64,000 bases of DNA from Sphingobacterium arenae (GCF_014692505.1 NZ_JACNYK010000001.1:1373922-1437921), one strand, 5' to 3'. Shown: positions 1-9,052, counted from the stretch's first letter. A program made the numbers and translations. Notes: generated from the sequence alone by a model not told the origin.

Positions 1-61
1 AATTTTAGGCAAGATGAGAACCGTGGCTCGAACCGTTTTCCATTTATAATAATATTACAAT

Positions 62-646
62 TTAAAACTTATATCCAACAGATAAGCCTACTATTCGATC
101 TCGGCTATCAAGGGCTTTACTCGTTTTGTTAACCGAGTGATTATATCGAAGATCTATCGTAAAGCGATTGATGTCCGTTCCGATGTTCACAACGCCATCA
201 AAAGTGAATGTATTGAAATTTGTGTTATCTGTAGCATCAATCTTTTTTAAGTTATAGTTTACTTGAGGACCTACGGAAGCTCGTAAATTCATTTGCGCTG
301 TTTCTATGATTTTATAGCCTAGTTGGATCGGTAAATTCAATTGATAGAAAGTCGGCTTGTAGTTTCGTTGTTGAAATGTATATTTCGACTTAAAGGTAGA
401 AAAGGTTAATTCTCCTTGCAGATATAGTTTTTCAGAAGTTCGAGCGAAAACTCCCGCTTGTATCCCAAACTTCGATTCAGAATCACTGACCGCTTTATTG
501 CCAAAGCTTGGCATATTGTATAAAGCTCCTGCCCTCAAACCGTATGTAATGTCTTGGGCATATGCTGTTAACTGAAAGCCAAGACATAAAACGAAAATCG
601 TTAATACGTGCTGTGCTTGTTTTTGCATTTTTTGCGTTTTTTTCAT
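62..646 (-). CDS. Small outer-membrane beta-barrel protein
   Basis: The protein has 194 residues. It starts with a basic segment and a hydrophobic stretch ending in AYAQ near residue 31, the usual Bacteroidota signal-peptide form with cleavage just before Gln. The mature part has alternating polar/hydrophobic strands with glycines and ends in an aromatic residue (VGYKF), typical of small OMP_b-brl porin-like proteins. Such proteins sit in the outer membrane; the ligand is unknown. It is divergent from the ECF sigma operon, separated by about 220 bp, and lies at the window edge, so its other neighbours are not visible. The family call comes from pattern only and no specific function is supported. 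Confidence 0.7.
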   Translation of the reverse strand: MKKTQKMQKQAQHVLTIFVLCLGFQLTAYAQDITYGLRAGALYNMPSFGNKAVSDSESKFGIQAGVFARTSEKLYLQGELTFSTFKSKYTFQQRNYKPTFYQLNLPIQLGYKIIETAQMNLRASVGPQVNYNLKKIDATDNTNFNTFTFDGVVNIGTDINRFTIDLRYNHSVNKTSKALDSRDRIVGLSVGYKF

Positions 647-866
647 TTTGTGATTACGTTTAAGATTAAATATTGTTTATTCTTTTAGGTATATGACAGT
701 TTATTCTGGATATACCCTTACTGTAAAATAAAAATAAATTGTCGTTGTCTATTTTTGTTCCAAAAGAATGGAGAATGTGGATGAAAAAACAAAAAGAGAA
801 AATCTTTCAAGGGTGAAAACCGAATTGATTGTCTTTATAGATAGTTAGGGCATTTAGAATATAAAT
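647..866. other. Divergent intergenic region before the ECF sigma gene
   Basis: This AT-rich stretch of 220 bp separates the minus-strand barrel gene from the ECF sigma gene. A TATTTTTG box (750-757, plus strand) matches the TAnnTTTG -7 element, but no TTTG lies 19-21 bp upstream, so it is only a weak promoter candidate for the sigma operon. I see no RNA gene or small coding region. Confidence 0.35.
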
Positions 867-1400
867 ATGCTGTTAGATAAAGAAAAAAAATTTGAAGAAG
901 TATTCAGGGCTCATTTTGGAGAGCTGCATCGATATGCTTTTAAAATATTGGGGAATACCGAGACGGCGGAAGAAACTGTTCAACAAGTTTTTTTGAAACT
1001 GTGGGAAAAAGACTGGCAACGAATTATCCATACATCTGTTCGATCCTATCTGTACCGTGCGGTATATAACGAGAGTGTAAATCTCATTAAGCGAGAACAA
1101 CGAAAGGTTCGATATGAAATAGATCTGCAACATGCTGGGGCTAATCACACCTATGCAGAACAAAGTGATACTGAATTGCGACGACAATTGCATGTCGCCC
1201 TGGCTAGATTACCAGAAAAGAGCCGGATGGTATTTGAGATGAGTAGGTTTCAGGAATTGAAATATCATGAAATAGCAGACGCGCTGACATTGTCACTAAA
1301 AACTGTGGAAGGGCATATGACCAGAGCGTTGAAACACTTGCGACATCATCTCGCAGATTATTTAAATCTATTGACTTTAATCATCATGACAGGATTATGA
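867..1400 (+). CDS. ECF-family RNA polymerase sigma-70 factor
   Basis: The protein has 177 residues, the normal size for an ECF sigma factor. Region 2 spans about residues 8-75 (FEEVFRAHFGEL, then AEETVQQVFLKLWEK) and binds core polymerase and the -10 DNA. Region 4 spans about 112-165 (LPEKSRMVFEMSR, then a helix-turn-helix with YHEIADAL and TVEGHMTRAL). Its stop overlaps the FecR start by 4 bp (ATGA), indicating translational coupling to its anti-sigma factor. In this family the sigma factor is held by FecR until an outer-membrane partner signals, and it then transcribes target genes, often including its own operon. The regulon cannot be read from the sequence. Confidence 0.9.
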   Translation: MLLDKEKKFEEVFRAHFGELHRYAFKILGNTETAEETVQQVFLKLWEKDWQRIIHTSVRSYLYRAVYNESVNLIKREQRKVRYEIDLQHAGANHTYAEQSDTELRRQLHVALARLPEKSRMVFEMSRFQELKYHEIADALTLSLKTVEGHMTRALKHLRHHLADYLNLLTLIIMTGL

Positions 1401-2326
1401 AAGAATTGATAATAAAATATATTGTTGGAGAAGCCAACAATCAAGAGCGTCTTTTGGTGGAAGCGTGGGTTGCTGAGCAAAGCGACAATAAAAAGGAATT
1501 GGAGGAAATGAAAAAAGTATGGGACATTGGGGGCGAATTTAATGAGGTTCCTGAAATAAACATTGATAAGGCATGGTCTGATTTCGTTCGGATGCGTGGC
1601 AAGGGGAAGCGATATAGCCTGAATTGGATGCACATAGCTGCGTCGTTGGTACTGTTGGGGGCATTTGCTTTTTGGGGACTCCGATCTTTTCTAAGCGTAG
1701 AAACACAACTAGCAACAGATCTACAGGTACAACACATTGGATTGCCGGACGGGAGTACGGTGCATCTAAATACACACGCAGAAATGGTGTATCGAAAGCA
1801 ATGGCTTGAGAAAGACCGAAAGGTTCGGCTACTGAAAGGAGAAGTCTTTTTTGACGTAAAAAAAGACATACATCATCCTTTTGTCATCGAAAGCGGTAAA
1901 AGTAAAATCACAGTGTTAGGGACAAGTTTTCAGGTTCGGCGAGATGGAATGGATACAGAAGTTATTGTTGCGAGTGGTGCTGTAAAAGTTGGCTACAGGG
2001 GGCAGGAAGTTGTTTTAAAGCCTAATCAGATGATTGTTGTCTCGGATACCTCTGATCGGGAAGCCCGCATAGACACCGTTCCGGATCAGCTTTATCGGTA
2101 TTATGTTCATCAGGAATTTACATTCGAAAATACGCCCTTGCCACGAGTTTTTGAAATTTTAGGGAAGGCCTATCAAAAAAAGTTTCTTATCGAAGACCCA
2201 AGAATCAAGGCTTTAACCTATACGGCAACGTTCGAGCAGCAGGATCTGAACGAAATCATTGACGTGATTCTTAAAACGTTCAGCTTAAAAATAAGTAAAA
2301 AAGATGAGGCCTATTACATTAATTAA
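1397..2326 (+). CDS. FecR-family anti-sigma factor
   Basis: The protein has 309 residues. A cytoplasmic N-terminus (about 1-75) would bind the sigma factor, followed by one membrane helix at about 76-98 (MHIAASLVLLGAFAFWG). The periplasmic FecR domain is at about 105-205 (LPDGSTVHLNTHAEMVY, GEVFFDVKKD, FVIESGKSKITVLGTSF) and a DUF4974 C-terminal domain at about 235-305, which in this family contacts the STN domain of the outer-membrane partner. It overlaps the upstream sigma gene by 4 bp and also overlaps or abuts the STN-barrel gene downstream, so the three form one signalling operon. Cognate pairing with the neighbouring sigma factor is inferred from this arrangement. Confidence 0.9.
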   Translation: MKELIIKYIVGEANNQERLLVEAWVAEQSDNKKELEEMKKVWDIGGEFNEVPEINIDKAWSDFVRMRGKGKRYSLNWMHIAASLVLLGAFAFWGLRSFLSVETQLATDLQVQHIGLPDGSTVHLNTHAEMVYRKQWLEKDRKVRLLKGEVFFDVKKDIHHPFVIESGKSKITVLGTSFQVRRDGMDTEVIVASGAVKVGYRGQEVVLKPNQMIVVSDTSDREARIDTVPDQLYRYYVHQEFTFENTPLPRVFEILGKAYQKKFLIEDPRIKALTYTATFEQQDLNEIIDVILKTFSLKISKKDEAYYIN

Positions 2327-4070
2327 ACAGTTTATGTCAAAATACGCTGACGTTATCAAACATTTGAAAATTATCCTATATATTATTCGGAAATCGAAGC
2401 TTTTCCTGGTTAGCGCGGTGATCGTTGTTTTTAACTATTTACCAGTCTTTGCTCAAAATAGACTTTCAAACAATATACAGCTGCCGAAATTTGAGGGAGC
2501 AAGTATGAGAGATGTTTTTGAGATCTTAAAAAAAGATCAAGCGGTATTGTTTTCCTATGATAGCAAACTACTCGATTTAGATAAAGAAGTTTTTGTAGGC
2601 TCTTATCAAGGGACGTTGATCGATTATTTGGAAAAGTTGCTTGGCAAGCAATACAGTTTTAACGAGACCAATTCGCATATTATTATAAGGTATGCTCCGC
2701 AACAGATGAATTTAAGTACCGTCGATTTGGATACGACCAAAAATAATCGGACGAGAATTTCTGGCTATGTTAAAGATATTCGAACGGATATACCGGTTAG
2801 TTTTGCGACTGTATACGACAGAACGACATATCAAGCAGCTACGCTTACGAATAAACGTGGATATTTTGAGCTAGATGTTAAGCATCCAGAAGCTACTTTT
2901 ACAATTGCCTTGAGTAAAGAAAACTACCGCGATACGATGCTCGTCTTATTGCTCCCGGTAGAGGTGTCGCTCTCCGGGAAGGAGAGGAAAACTGGGTATT
3001 ATTATGCGTCTGATTCTAGTAAAATGATTTCAAATACCGCCTTTGGTAGATTCTTTACGAGTTCCAGACAACGAATACAAAACCTTAATTTAGGAGGATT
3101 CTTTGTGTACAGCCCTTTTCAAGTTTCGATGACTCCTGGTTTGAGTACGCACGGGCTTTTCAACTCGCAGGTAGTTAATAAGTTTTCGCTAAACATCATT
3201 GGAGGATATACAGCGGGAGTGAATGGGACGGAAATTGCTGGTGCTTTTAATGTCAACCAGTTTGATATGCACGGCCTCCAATTTGCCGGTTTATTCAATG
3301 TGGTTGGAGGCGACGTTAAAGGATTCCAGGCGGCGGGAATCAGCAATGTTGGTTTGAATAAATTGGCCGGTGCACAATTTGCAGGCGGGTGGAATAGCGC
3401 GGATACGGCTCTGTCGGGAATACAATTAACAGGGGGTATCAATAAGGTTAATTATGCTCCAAAGAACCTGCAGTTTGCCGGCGTGATGAATTTAGCTAAG
3501 GATGAGATCGGAAGCCAATTGGCGGGAGGAATTAATGTGGCCAAGAAGGTGCACGGTGTGCAGTTTGCTGTTGTTAACGTTGCTGACAGTAGCGATTATC
3601 CTATCGGCGTGTTTAATTGGATTAGAAATGGCTCCCGTCAATTGTCAGTAGGCATCGACGAAAGTCGGTTCACGAATTTAAATTTTAAAAGTGGTGGACG
3701 GGTGTTATATAGTGTCTTGGGAATAGGAGCCTATCTAAGTTATCATGACGTTAAATACGGTATTGAGGCGGGTATTGGAGCGCATCTGTTGCGAAGAACA
3801 ACGTTTACCTTGTCTACAGAACTGGTTCATCGCACACATTTTGATAAGGATTTTAAATACATTGATCCTAACCGAAGTTCTCTACGTCTTGTACCGGCGA
3901 TCAATTTAAGCCGGCATCTTCAGGTATATGCGGCACCTTCGCTAACCTATGCGGAGGCAGTCAATCCTATGCAGGAAGCTAGGGGTCGGGTATGGAGGTT
4001 TTGGGGAGCCGACCAGAGAAGAAATACCTTTCACGGTGGGGGAACAATTGGTTTGACGTATATTTTCTAA
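2304..4070 (+). CDS. STN / CarboxypepD_reg-like protein with repeat-rich C-terminal barrel, third gene of the ECF-FecR operon
   Basis: 588 residues from the first ATG, which overlaps fecR by 23 bp; the ATG at 2335 gives a shorter leader and is equally plausible. A signal segment ends in VFAQ near residue 51. An STN (secretin/TonB N-terminal) domain follows at about 55-130 (MRDVFEILKKDQAVLFSYDSKLL), then a CarboxypepD_reg-like domain at about 150-225 (ISGYVKDIRTDIPVSFATV). The rest looks like an outer-membrane barrel whose first part repeats a G-hydrophobic-Q-hydrophobic-AG-x-x-N motif (HGLQFAGLFN, GFQAAGISN, LAGAQFAGGWN, GIQLTGGIN, LQFAGVMN), resembling the LA_2272-type surface repeat. I find no TonB plug. 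The STN domain probably signals to FecR's C-terminus. The ligand is unknown. Confidence 0.7.
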   Translation: MRPITLIKQFMSKYADVIKHLKIILYIIRKSKLFLVSAVIVVFNYLPVFAQNRLSNNIQLPKFEGASMRDVFEILKKDQAVLFSYDSKLLDLDKEVFVGSYQGTLIDYLEKLLGKQYSFNETNSHIIIRYAPQQMNLSTVDLDTTKNNRTRISGYVKDIRTDIPVSFATVYDRTTYQAATLTNKRGYFELDVKHPEATFTIALSKENYRDTMLVLLLPVEVSLSGKERKTGYYYASDSSKMISNTAFGRFFTSSRQRIQNLNLGGFFVYSPFQVSMTPGLSTHGLFNSQVVNKFSLNIIGGYTAGVNGTEIAGAFNVNQFDMHGLQFAGLFNVVGGDVKGFQAAGISNVGLNKLAGAQFAGGWNSADTALSGIQLTGGINKVNYAPKNLQFAGVMNLAKDEIGSQLAGGINVAKKVHGVQFAVVNVADSSDYPIGVFNWIRNGSRQLSVGIDESRFTNLNFKSGGRVLYSVLGIGAYLSYHDVKYGIEAGIGAHLLRRTTFTLSTELVHRTHFDKDFKYIDPNRSSLRLVPAINLSRHLQVYAAPSLTYAEAVNPMQEARGRVWRFWGADQRRNTFHGGGTIGLTYIF

Positions 4071-4097
4071 CGTTATAGAAACGCACAAAGATTAGAT

Positions 4098-4137
4098 CAA
4101 CAAAAAGAGAGCGCATATATGCGCTCTCTTTTTGTTG
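4098..4137. terminator. Perfect 40-bp palindrome, bidirectional terminator
   Basis: The two 20-base arms are exact reverse complements. The GC-rich core GAGAGCGC/GCGCTCTC is flanked by A5 on one side and T5 on the other, so it forms a strong hairpin with a U-tract whichever strand is transcribed. It would end the sigma/FecR/STN-barrel operon on the plus strand and tRNA-Gln on the minus strand. Its right edge overlaps the last bases of the tRNA gene, so tRNA maturation and termination share sequence. Confidence 0.85.
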
Positions 4138-4205
4138 TCCCACCTGGATTCGAACCAAGACTAAATGAACCAAAATCACTTGTACTACCCTTATACTATG
4201 GGACA
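4135..4205 (-). tRNA. tRNA-Gln (anticodon TTG)
   Basis: Read on the minus strand, the gene folds into a full cloverleaf: acceptor stem TGTCCCA/TGGGACA (7 bp), D arm GTAT/GTAC with GG in its loop, anticodon stem AGTGA/TCATT with loop TTTTGGT (anticodon TTG, reading CAA), a short variable loop, and T arm CTTGG/CCAGG with loop TTCGAAT. The discriminator base is A and no CCA is encoded, so CCA must be added by nucleotidyltransferase. A consensus promoter lies upstream (4246-4276), and a palindromic terminator abuts the 3' end. Confidence 0.95.
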
Positions 4206-4245
4206 AACTTTTGTCGAAACCGGGTTTGTTTCCGTTTTGACGATG

Positions 4246-4276
4246 CAAATATACAGCAGTTTTTAAAACTTACAAA
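4246..4276 (-). promoter_or_regulatory. Bacteroidota-type promoter for tRNA-Gln
   Basis: On the minus strand TTTG (4273-4276) and TATATTTG (4246-4253) are separated by exactly 19 bp. Both boxes match the TTTG / TAnnTTTG consensus of the primary Bacteroidota sigma factor. The expected start point near 4241 lies about 36 nt before the tRNA 5' end, giving a short 5' leader for RNase P. Confidence 0.8.
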
Positions 4277-4465
4277 AAAAAATAGCTAAAATCCTATATC
4301 CAGACTGATTCTCAGTGAAATATTTTTTTACGAGAAGTAGAAAGTATGAGCTTTTAATTGTAGTGTTTGTAACAAACTTCGTTAAAATGTGCAAATAATA
4401 TTTAATAGTCGGTTAGTATTCCTTATTTTCGGAGCGTATTTTAGAATAACCTTATCTAGTATAGA

Positions 4466-7400
4466 ATGGATTACAAGAAGATCAACAACCTTTTGGGATG
4501 GATATGTGGAATCATCGCGACGGTAATATATATCATGACGGTCGAACGTACGGTGAGCTGGTGGGATTGTGGTGAATTTATTGCCTCGGCTTTTAAAATG
4601 CAGATTGTGCACCAACCGGGCGCCCCTCTGTTTTTGATGATACAAAATCTATTTTCCAATTTAGCGATGGGGGATACCTCCCGGATTGCATTTTGGATGA
4701 ATATAGGATCTGTTGTCTGTAGTGGTTTGACAATTCTCTTTCTGTTTTGGACAATTACCGCCTTGGCGCGTAAAGTATTTGTCGGCACATCGGACCATGC
4801 CGAATTAAGTTCTCCGCAACTATTTGTCGTTATGGCTTCTGGAGTGGTAGGGGCACTAGCATATGCTTTCACGGATACGTTTTGGTTTTCTGCTGTGGAA
4901 TCGGAGGTATATGCGATGTCTTCCCTTTGCACGGCCGTCGTATTTTGGGCTATATTGAAATGGGAAGCGCGGGCGGATGAACCGCAAGCAGATAAATGGC
5001 TTGTACTGATAGCGTATGTGATGGGGTTGTCCATTGGCGTGCATTTGCTGAACTTATTGGTTATCCCTGCAATCGCTTTGGTTATTTATTTCCGGAAAAC
5101 AAAACAAAGTACCAGTGCTGGAATTTTAAAAGCGTTGGCGCTAGGAGTCGTTGTGTTGGCCTTTATCCTTTGGGGGGTCATCCAATATTCTGTTAAAATT
5201 GCGGCCTATTTTGATTTGTTCTTCGTGAATACGCTGGGCTTAGGTTTTGGTTCGGGTCTCGCTTTCTTTATCCTATTACTCGTTGGCGGATTGACCTATG
5301 GTATTTATTATTCTGTCAAAAAGAAGAAGTATATCTTGAATATTGCCATGATCAGTACGGCTTTTATTATTTTGGGGTACAGTTCTTTTGCGATGATTAT
5401 GATTCGTGCAAAAGCTAACCCTACTTTAAATAATAGTGATCCCGATAATGCGTTTTCATTTCTCAGTTATTTGAACAGGGAACAATACGGCGATGAGCCC
5501 CTCTTTAAAGGTAAGTTCTTCGACGCCCGGCTTACGAGTGTAGAAGATGGAAAGAAAGTGTATCGCAAGGATGGTAATAAATATGTGGTCGCTAAGCGTA
5601 ATCCGGCCTATGGTTATGATAGAGAAACTATATTTCCCCGAATTTACAGTGATAAAGGTGGACATCCAGAATATTATCGAGAATATTTGGGATTGGGACC
5701 GAATGAGGCACCGACATTTGCAGACAACTTAAAGTTCTTCTTTGGTTATCAGATTGGGCATATGTACGGTCGCTACTTTCTATGGAATTTTGCTGGACGC
5801 CAAAATGACCAGCAAGGACATGGTTCCTTTACGGAGGGAAATTGGATAAGTGGTGTCAAACCTATTGATAATATGTTGGTTGGTGGACAAGATGCGCTAC
5901 CCACTTCGGCGAAAACAGACCCGTCTCGGAATACGTATTTTTTTCTACCACTTATTCTAGGGTTACTTGGAGCTTTTTGGCACTTTGGTAAACGACAGCG
6001 TGATGCTGGTGTAGTCGGGTTATTGTTTTTCTTTACGGGTATTGCTATCGTATTATATCTGAACCAAAACCCATTACAGCCGCGGGAGCGAGACTATGCT
6101 TATGCCGGTTCTTTTTATGCATTCAGTATTTGGATTGGTCTGGGTGTTTTGGCGATTGCAGATTTCCTTCGAAAGAAAACGAATATAAAGGTTGCGGGGT
6201 ATGCGGCAGCAGTTGTAGGTGTATTGGCGGGTCCTGTTATTCTTATTGCGCAGAATTATAATGATCACAATCGTTCCGAGAAATCTTTAGCGAGAGATAT
6301 GGCTCGAAATTATCTGGAATCTTGCGCGCCTAATGCGATTTTGTTTAGCTATGGGGATAACGATACCTATCCGCTGTGGTATGTGCAAGAGGTGGAAGGT
6401 TTCCGTACCGACGTTCGCGTTGTCAATTTGAGTCTACTTAGTGCGGATTGGTATATGAAACAGATGATGAAGAAAGTCAATGACGCTGACGCATTGCCCA
6501 TTAATATTGACCCTGAACTGATTAAAGATGGTGTGCGTGATGTAATTTATTACCAAGATTATAATGTGCCGGGCTATATTCCTGTTCAAGATCTTCTGAA
6601 GGTGATGTTGTCAGATAATCAGCAGAATAAAGCGCAATTACAGAGCGGTGAGTTCGTTAACGTGTTGCCAACTAAAAAAATGGAGTTGACTGTGGATAAA
6701 AAGGCTGTTTTGGTAAATAAAGTTGTTCCTAAAGAATGGGAATCTGCTATTGTGGATACCATGCGCTGGACATACAGTCAAAACTATGTGAGCCGCGCGG
6801 AACTTTCGATGTTGGCAATTTTGGCTAATAATAATTGGAAACGTCCTATCTATTATACGATTACTACACCGGAAACAAACTACATGGGATTGGATAGGTA
6901 TTTAATAAACGAAGGTTTTGCCTATCGCCTGATGCCGGTCGACTTCGGATTACAAGAAGGAGATCCATCCACGATCGAGAACACCGAACAGATATACGAT
7001 AACGTAATGAATAAATTTTCGTGGGGCAATATTGGAAATGCGTCGTATATAGATCCTGATTCCTATCGCTATATCAGTATGTATGTGGGATCGATATATG
7101 GTCAATCTGCACAGCAACTGTTGTCGGGAGGGGAAACGGACAAAGCGAAGAAATTGGTGTTGGATGCGTATGAAAATATGCCAAAAAAGGCATTTCTTAT
7201 GTCGGAGGTAATGGGTTATGTTCCTCTACTGGGGGCTATGTATGAAGTAGGTGAAGCTGATAAGGCAAATGAGATTACACAGCGAAACTTAACCTTTATT
7301 CGCGAAAACATGGCGTATTACGAGAGGGTAGGACAAACAAAATCTAACTTGGAATATCAGAATATGCGTTTTGGGCTAGCATCGATTCAACGATACAAAC

Positions 7401-7495
7401 ACATGTTAGATGAGATCGACCAACCGGAGTTGAAAAAACAAATAAACGAGTTATTCCAGACGTACAGACATTATTTTGAACAAGCTGGCGAATAA
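4466..7495 (+). CDS. DUF2723 / GT117 family multi-pass membrane glycosyltransferase
   Basis: The protein has 1009 residues. The N-terminal half is polytopic with about a dozen hydrophobic helices. The first loop carries the family signature WWDCGEFIASAFKMQ, with acidic residues D34 and E37 placed as in GT-C type enzymes that use lipid-linked sugars. The C-terminal third is soluble and helical and probably faces the periplasm. DUF2723 is related to eukaryotic TMEM260, a protein O-mannosyltransferase, and is widespread in Bacteroidota, where secreted proteins are O-glycosylated; a role in protein glycosylation is inferred from that. pyrR follows 47 bp downstream, and I see no functional link to it. 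Substrate and sugar are unknown. Confidence 0.8.
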   Translation: MDYKKINNLLGWICGIIATVIYIMTVERTVSWWDCGEFIASAFKMQIVHQPGAPLFLMIQNLFSNLAMGDTSRIAFWMNIGSVVCSGLTILFLFWTITALARKVFVGTSDHAELSSPQLFVVMASGVVGALAYAFTDTFWFSAVESEVYAMSSLCTAVVFWAILKWEARADEPQADKWLVLIAYVMGLSIGVHLLNLLVIPAIALVIYFRKTKQSTSAGILKALALGVVVLAFILWGVIQYSVKIAAYFDLFFVNTLGLGFGSGLAFFILLLVGGLTYGIYYSVKKKKYILNIAMISTAFIILGYSSFAMIMIRAKANPTLNNSDPDNAFSFLSYLNREQYGDEPLFKGKFFDARLTSVEDGKKVYRKDGNKYVVAKRNPAYGYDRETIFPRIYSDKGGHPEYYREYLGLGPNEAPTFADNLKFFFGYQIGHMYGRYFLWNFAGRQNDQQGHGSFTEGNWISGVKPIDNMLVGGQDALPTSAKTDPSRNTYFFLPLILGLLGAFWHFGKRQRDAGVVGLLFFFTGIAIVLYLNQNPLQPRERDYAYAGSFYAFSIWIGLGVLAIADFLRKKTNIKVAGYAAAVVGVLAGPVILIAQNYNDHNRSEKSLARDMARNYLESCAPNAILFSYGDNDTYPLWYVQEVEGFRTDVRVVNLSLLSADWYMKQMMKKVNDADALPINIDPELIKDGVRDVIYYQDYNVPGYIPVQDLLKVMLSDNQQNKAQLQSGEFVNVLPTKKMELTVDKKAVLVNKVVPKEWESAIVDTMRWTYSQNYVSRAELSMLAILANNNWKRPIYYTITTPETNYMGLDRYLINEGFAYRLMPVDFGLQEGDPSTIENTEQIYDNVMNKFSWGNIGNASYIDPDSYRYISMYVGSIYGQSAQQLLSGGETDKAKKLVLDAYENMPKKAFLMSEVMGYVPLLGAMYEVGEADKANEITQRNLTFIRENMAYYERVGQTKSNLEYQNMRFGLASIQRYKHMLDEIDQPELKKQINELFQTYRHYFEQAGE

Positions 7496-7542
7496 AAAAA
7501 GGAAAAGCACAAAAAATACATTATTTTTGCTTAAATATTCCC

Positions 7543-8091
7543 ATGATGAAACAATCCATTTTATTAGAAGGAGCTAAATTTCAAATAACGATCAAGCGTC
7601 TATGCCAGCAACTGATTGAGGATCATGGCGATTTTTCCAATGCGGTGCTTATTGGGATTCAACCCCGCGGCACTTACTTGGCGAAACGTATTCAAAATGA
7701 ACTGGAAAAAATGACGGGGGCAGAGATCCAACTCGGTATTCTAGATATTACTTTTTACCGCGATGACTTTCGAATGAAGGGTGCTAATCCGTTGATCGCA
7801 AACAGTACAGATATCGATTTTATGGTCGATGACAAAGACGTTATTTTGATCGATGATGTACTCTGGACAGGACGAACCATTCGTTCCGCAATGGATGCGA
7901 TTCAAGCTTTTGGCAGGCCGGGTAAAATGGAACTCATGGTGCTCGTCGATCGTCGTTTTTCTCGTCAAATACCTATCCAGCCTGACTATATTGGCATACA
8001 GGTGGATTCTATTGATTCGCAAAAAGTGATTGTGAGCTGGCAGGATATCGACGAGACAGATAGCATTGTGCTGATTACGGAAAAGAAATAA
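7543..8091 (+). CDS. pyrR: PyrR-type bifunctional pyr regulator / uracil phosphoribosyltransferase
   Basis: The protein has 182 residues, the normal PyrR length. The PRPP-binding loop VILIDDVLWTGRTIRSAMDA lies at about 99-118, and the pattern GIQPRGTYLAKRI near the N-terminus matches the PyrR fold. PyrR can make UMP from uracil and PRPP, and in Firmicutes it also binds pyr mRNA. pyrB lies 22 bp downstream, so a pyrimidine role is well supported, but RNA-binding regulation is not shown here. A TATTTTTG box at 7522-7529 could start a transcript with a leader of only about 9 nt; it overlaps an imperfect hairpin in the gap after the glycosyltransferase gene. The ATG at 7546 is an equivalent start. 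Confidence 0.88.
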   Translation: MMKQSILLEGAKFQITIKRLCQQLIEDHGDFSNAVLIGIQPRGTYLAKRIQNELEKMTGAEIQLGILDITFYRDDFRMKGANPLIANSTDIDFMVDDKDVILIDDVLWTGRTIRSAMDAIQAFGRPGKMELMVLVDRRFSRQIPIQPDYIGIQVDSIDSQKVIVSWQDIDETDSIVLITEKK

Positions 8092-8113
8092 CGCGAGAGA
8101 AAATTTTGATAAC

Positions 8114-9052
8114 ATGTCAACTACAATAGAGCAGCTAAGTACAAGACATCTTCTGGGAATAAAGGATTTGAATGAAAATGATATTCAACTTATTCTGGAT
8201 ACGGCAGCAAATTTTAAAGAAGTATTAAATCGTCCGATAAAGAAAGTTCCGTCTCTACGGGATATTACGATTGCAAATGTGTTTTTCGAAAATTCTACGC
8301 GTACGCGTTTATCTTTCGAATTAGCAGAAAAACGCCTCTCCGCTGATACTATCAATTTTGCAGCTTCTTCTTCCTCTGTTAGTAAAGGTGAAACATTGAT
8401 TGATACGGTTAATAATATTTTGGCCATGAAAGTTGATATGATTGTCATGCGCCATCCGTATGCGGGAGCTGGCGTTTTCCTGCGTAAACATGTCGATGCA
8501 CAGATCGTCAATGCCGGAGACGGTGCGCATGAACACCCTACGCAGGCTTTACTCGATTCCTTTTCTATTCGTGAGCGCTTGGGTGATGTCGCGGGGCGAA
8601 AAGTAACGATCATTGGCGATATACTACACTCCCGTGTTGCACTGTCGAACATCCTTTGCTTGCAAAAACAGGGAGCGGAGGTCATGGTATGTGGGCCGAC
8701 GACCCTGATTCCAAAATATATCAGTTCCCTCGGTGTTAAAGTGGAGCACAATTTACGCAGGGCGTTACAGTGGTGTGATGTGGCTAATATGTTGCGTATA
8801 CAGCTTGAGCGGCAAGATATAGGTTATTTTCCTTCCTTACGGGAATATTCTATGCTCTATGGGCTTAATAAAGAGATTCTAGATTCTTTGGATAAACAGA
8901 TTACGATTATGCATCCCGGTCCGATCAATAGGGGGGTAGAGATCACATCAGATGTGGCGGACAGTGAACATTCCATCATTCTGGAACAGGTTGAAAACGG
9001 TGTGGCGGTGCGTATGGCAGTGCTTTATTTGCTTGCTGGACAACGGGGGTGA
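8114..9052 (+). CDS. pyrB: Aspartate carbamoyltransferase catalytic chain
   Basis: The protein has 312 residues, matching catalytic-chain length. It carries the carbamoyl-phosphate binding motif FENSTRTRLSFELAEKRL (about 56-73), a SSSSVSKGET loop (about 77-86), the HPTQALLDSF motif and a C-terminal MHPGPINRGVE. It condenses carbamoyl phosphate with aspartate, the committed step of pyrimidine synthesis in the cytoplasm. It is co-transcribed with pyrR and followed by a strong terminator. No regulatory chain (pyrI) is adjacent, so it probably acts as a PyrB trimer or with a partner elsewhere. Confidence 0.96.
   Translation: MSTTIEQLSTRHLLGIKDLNENDIQLILDTAANFKEVLNRPIKKVPSLRDITIANVFFENSTRTRLSFELAEKRLSADTINFAASSSSVSKGETLIDTVNNILAMKVDMIVMRHPYAGAGVFLRKHVDAQIVNAGDGAHEHPTQALLDSFSIRERLGDVAGRKVTIIGDILHSRVALSNILCLQKQGAEVMVCGPTTLIPKYISSLGVKVEHNLRRALQWCDVANMLRIQLERQDIGYFPSLREYSMLYGLNKEILDSLDKQITIMHPGPINRGVEITSDVADSEHSIILEQVENGVAVRMAVLYLLAGQRG

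Noticed and set aside
1-61. GGCTCGAACC near the left edge resembles a reversed tRNA T-loop
   Set aside because: The flanking bases do not form a 5-bp T stem, and no other tRNA arm can be built before the window edge.
873-1193. Open minus-strand frame of 106 codons inside the ECF sigma gene
   Set aside because: It is the antisense of a gene with clear sigma domains; its translation has no family features.
2940-3600. Repeated G-x-Q-x-AG-x-x-N coding motif as a possible DNA repeat or phase-variable tract
   Set aside because: The repeats are degenerate at DNA level and uneven in length; they are protein structural repeats.
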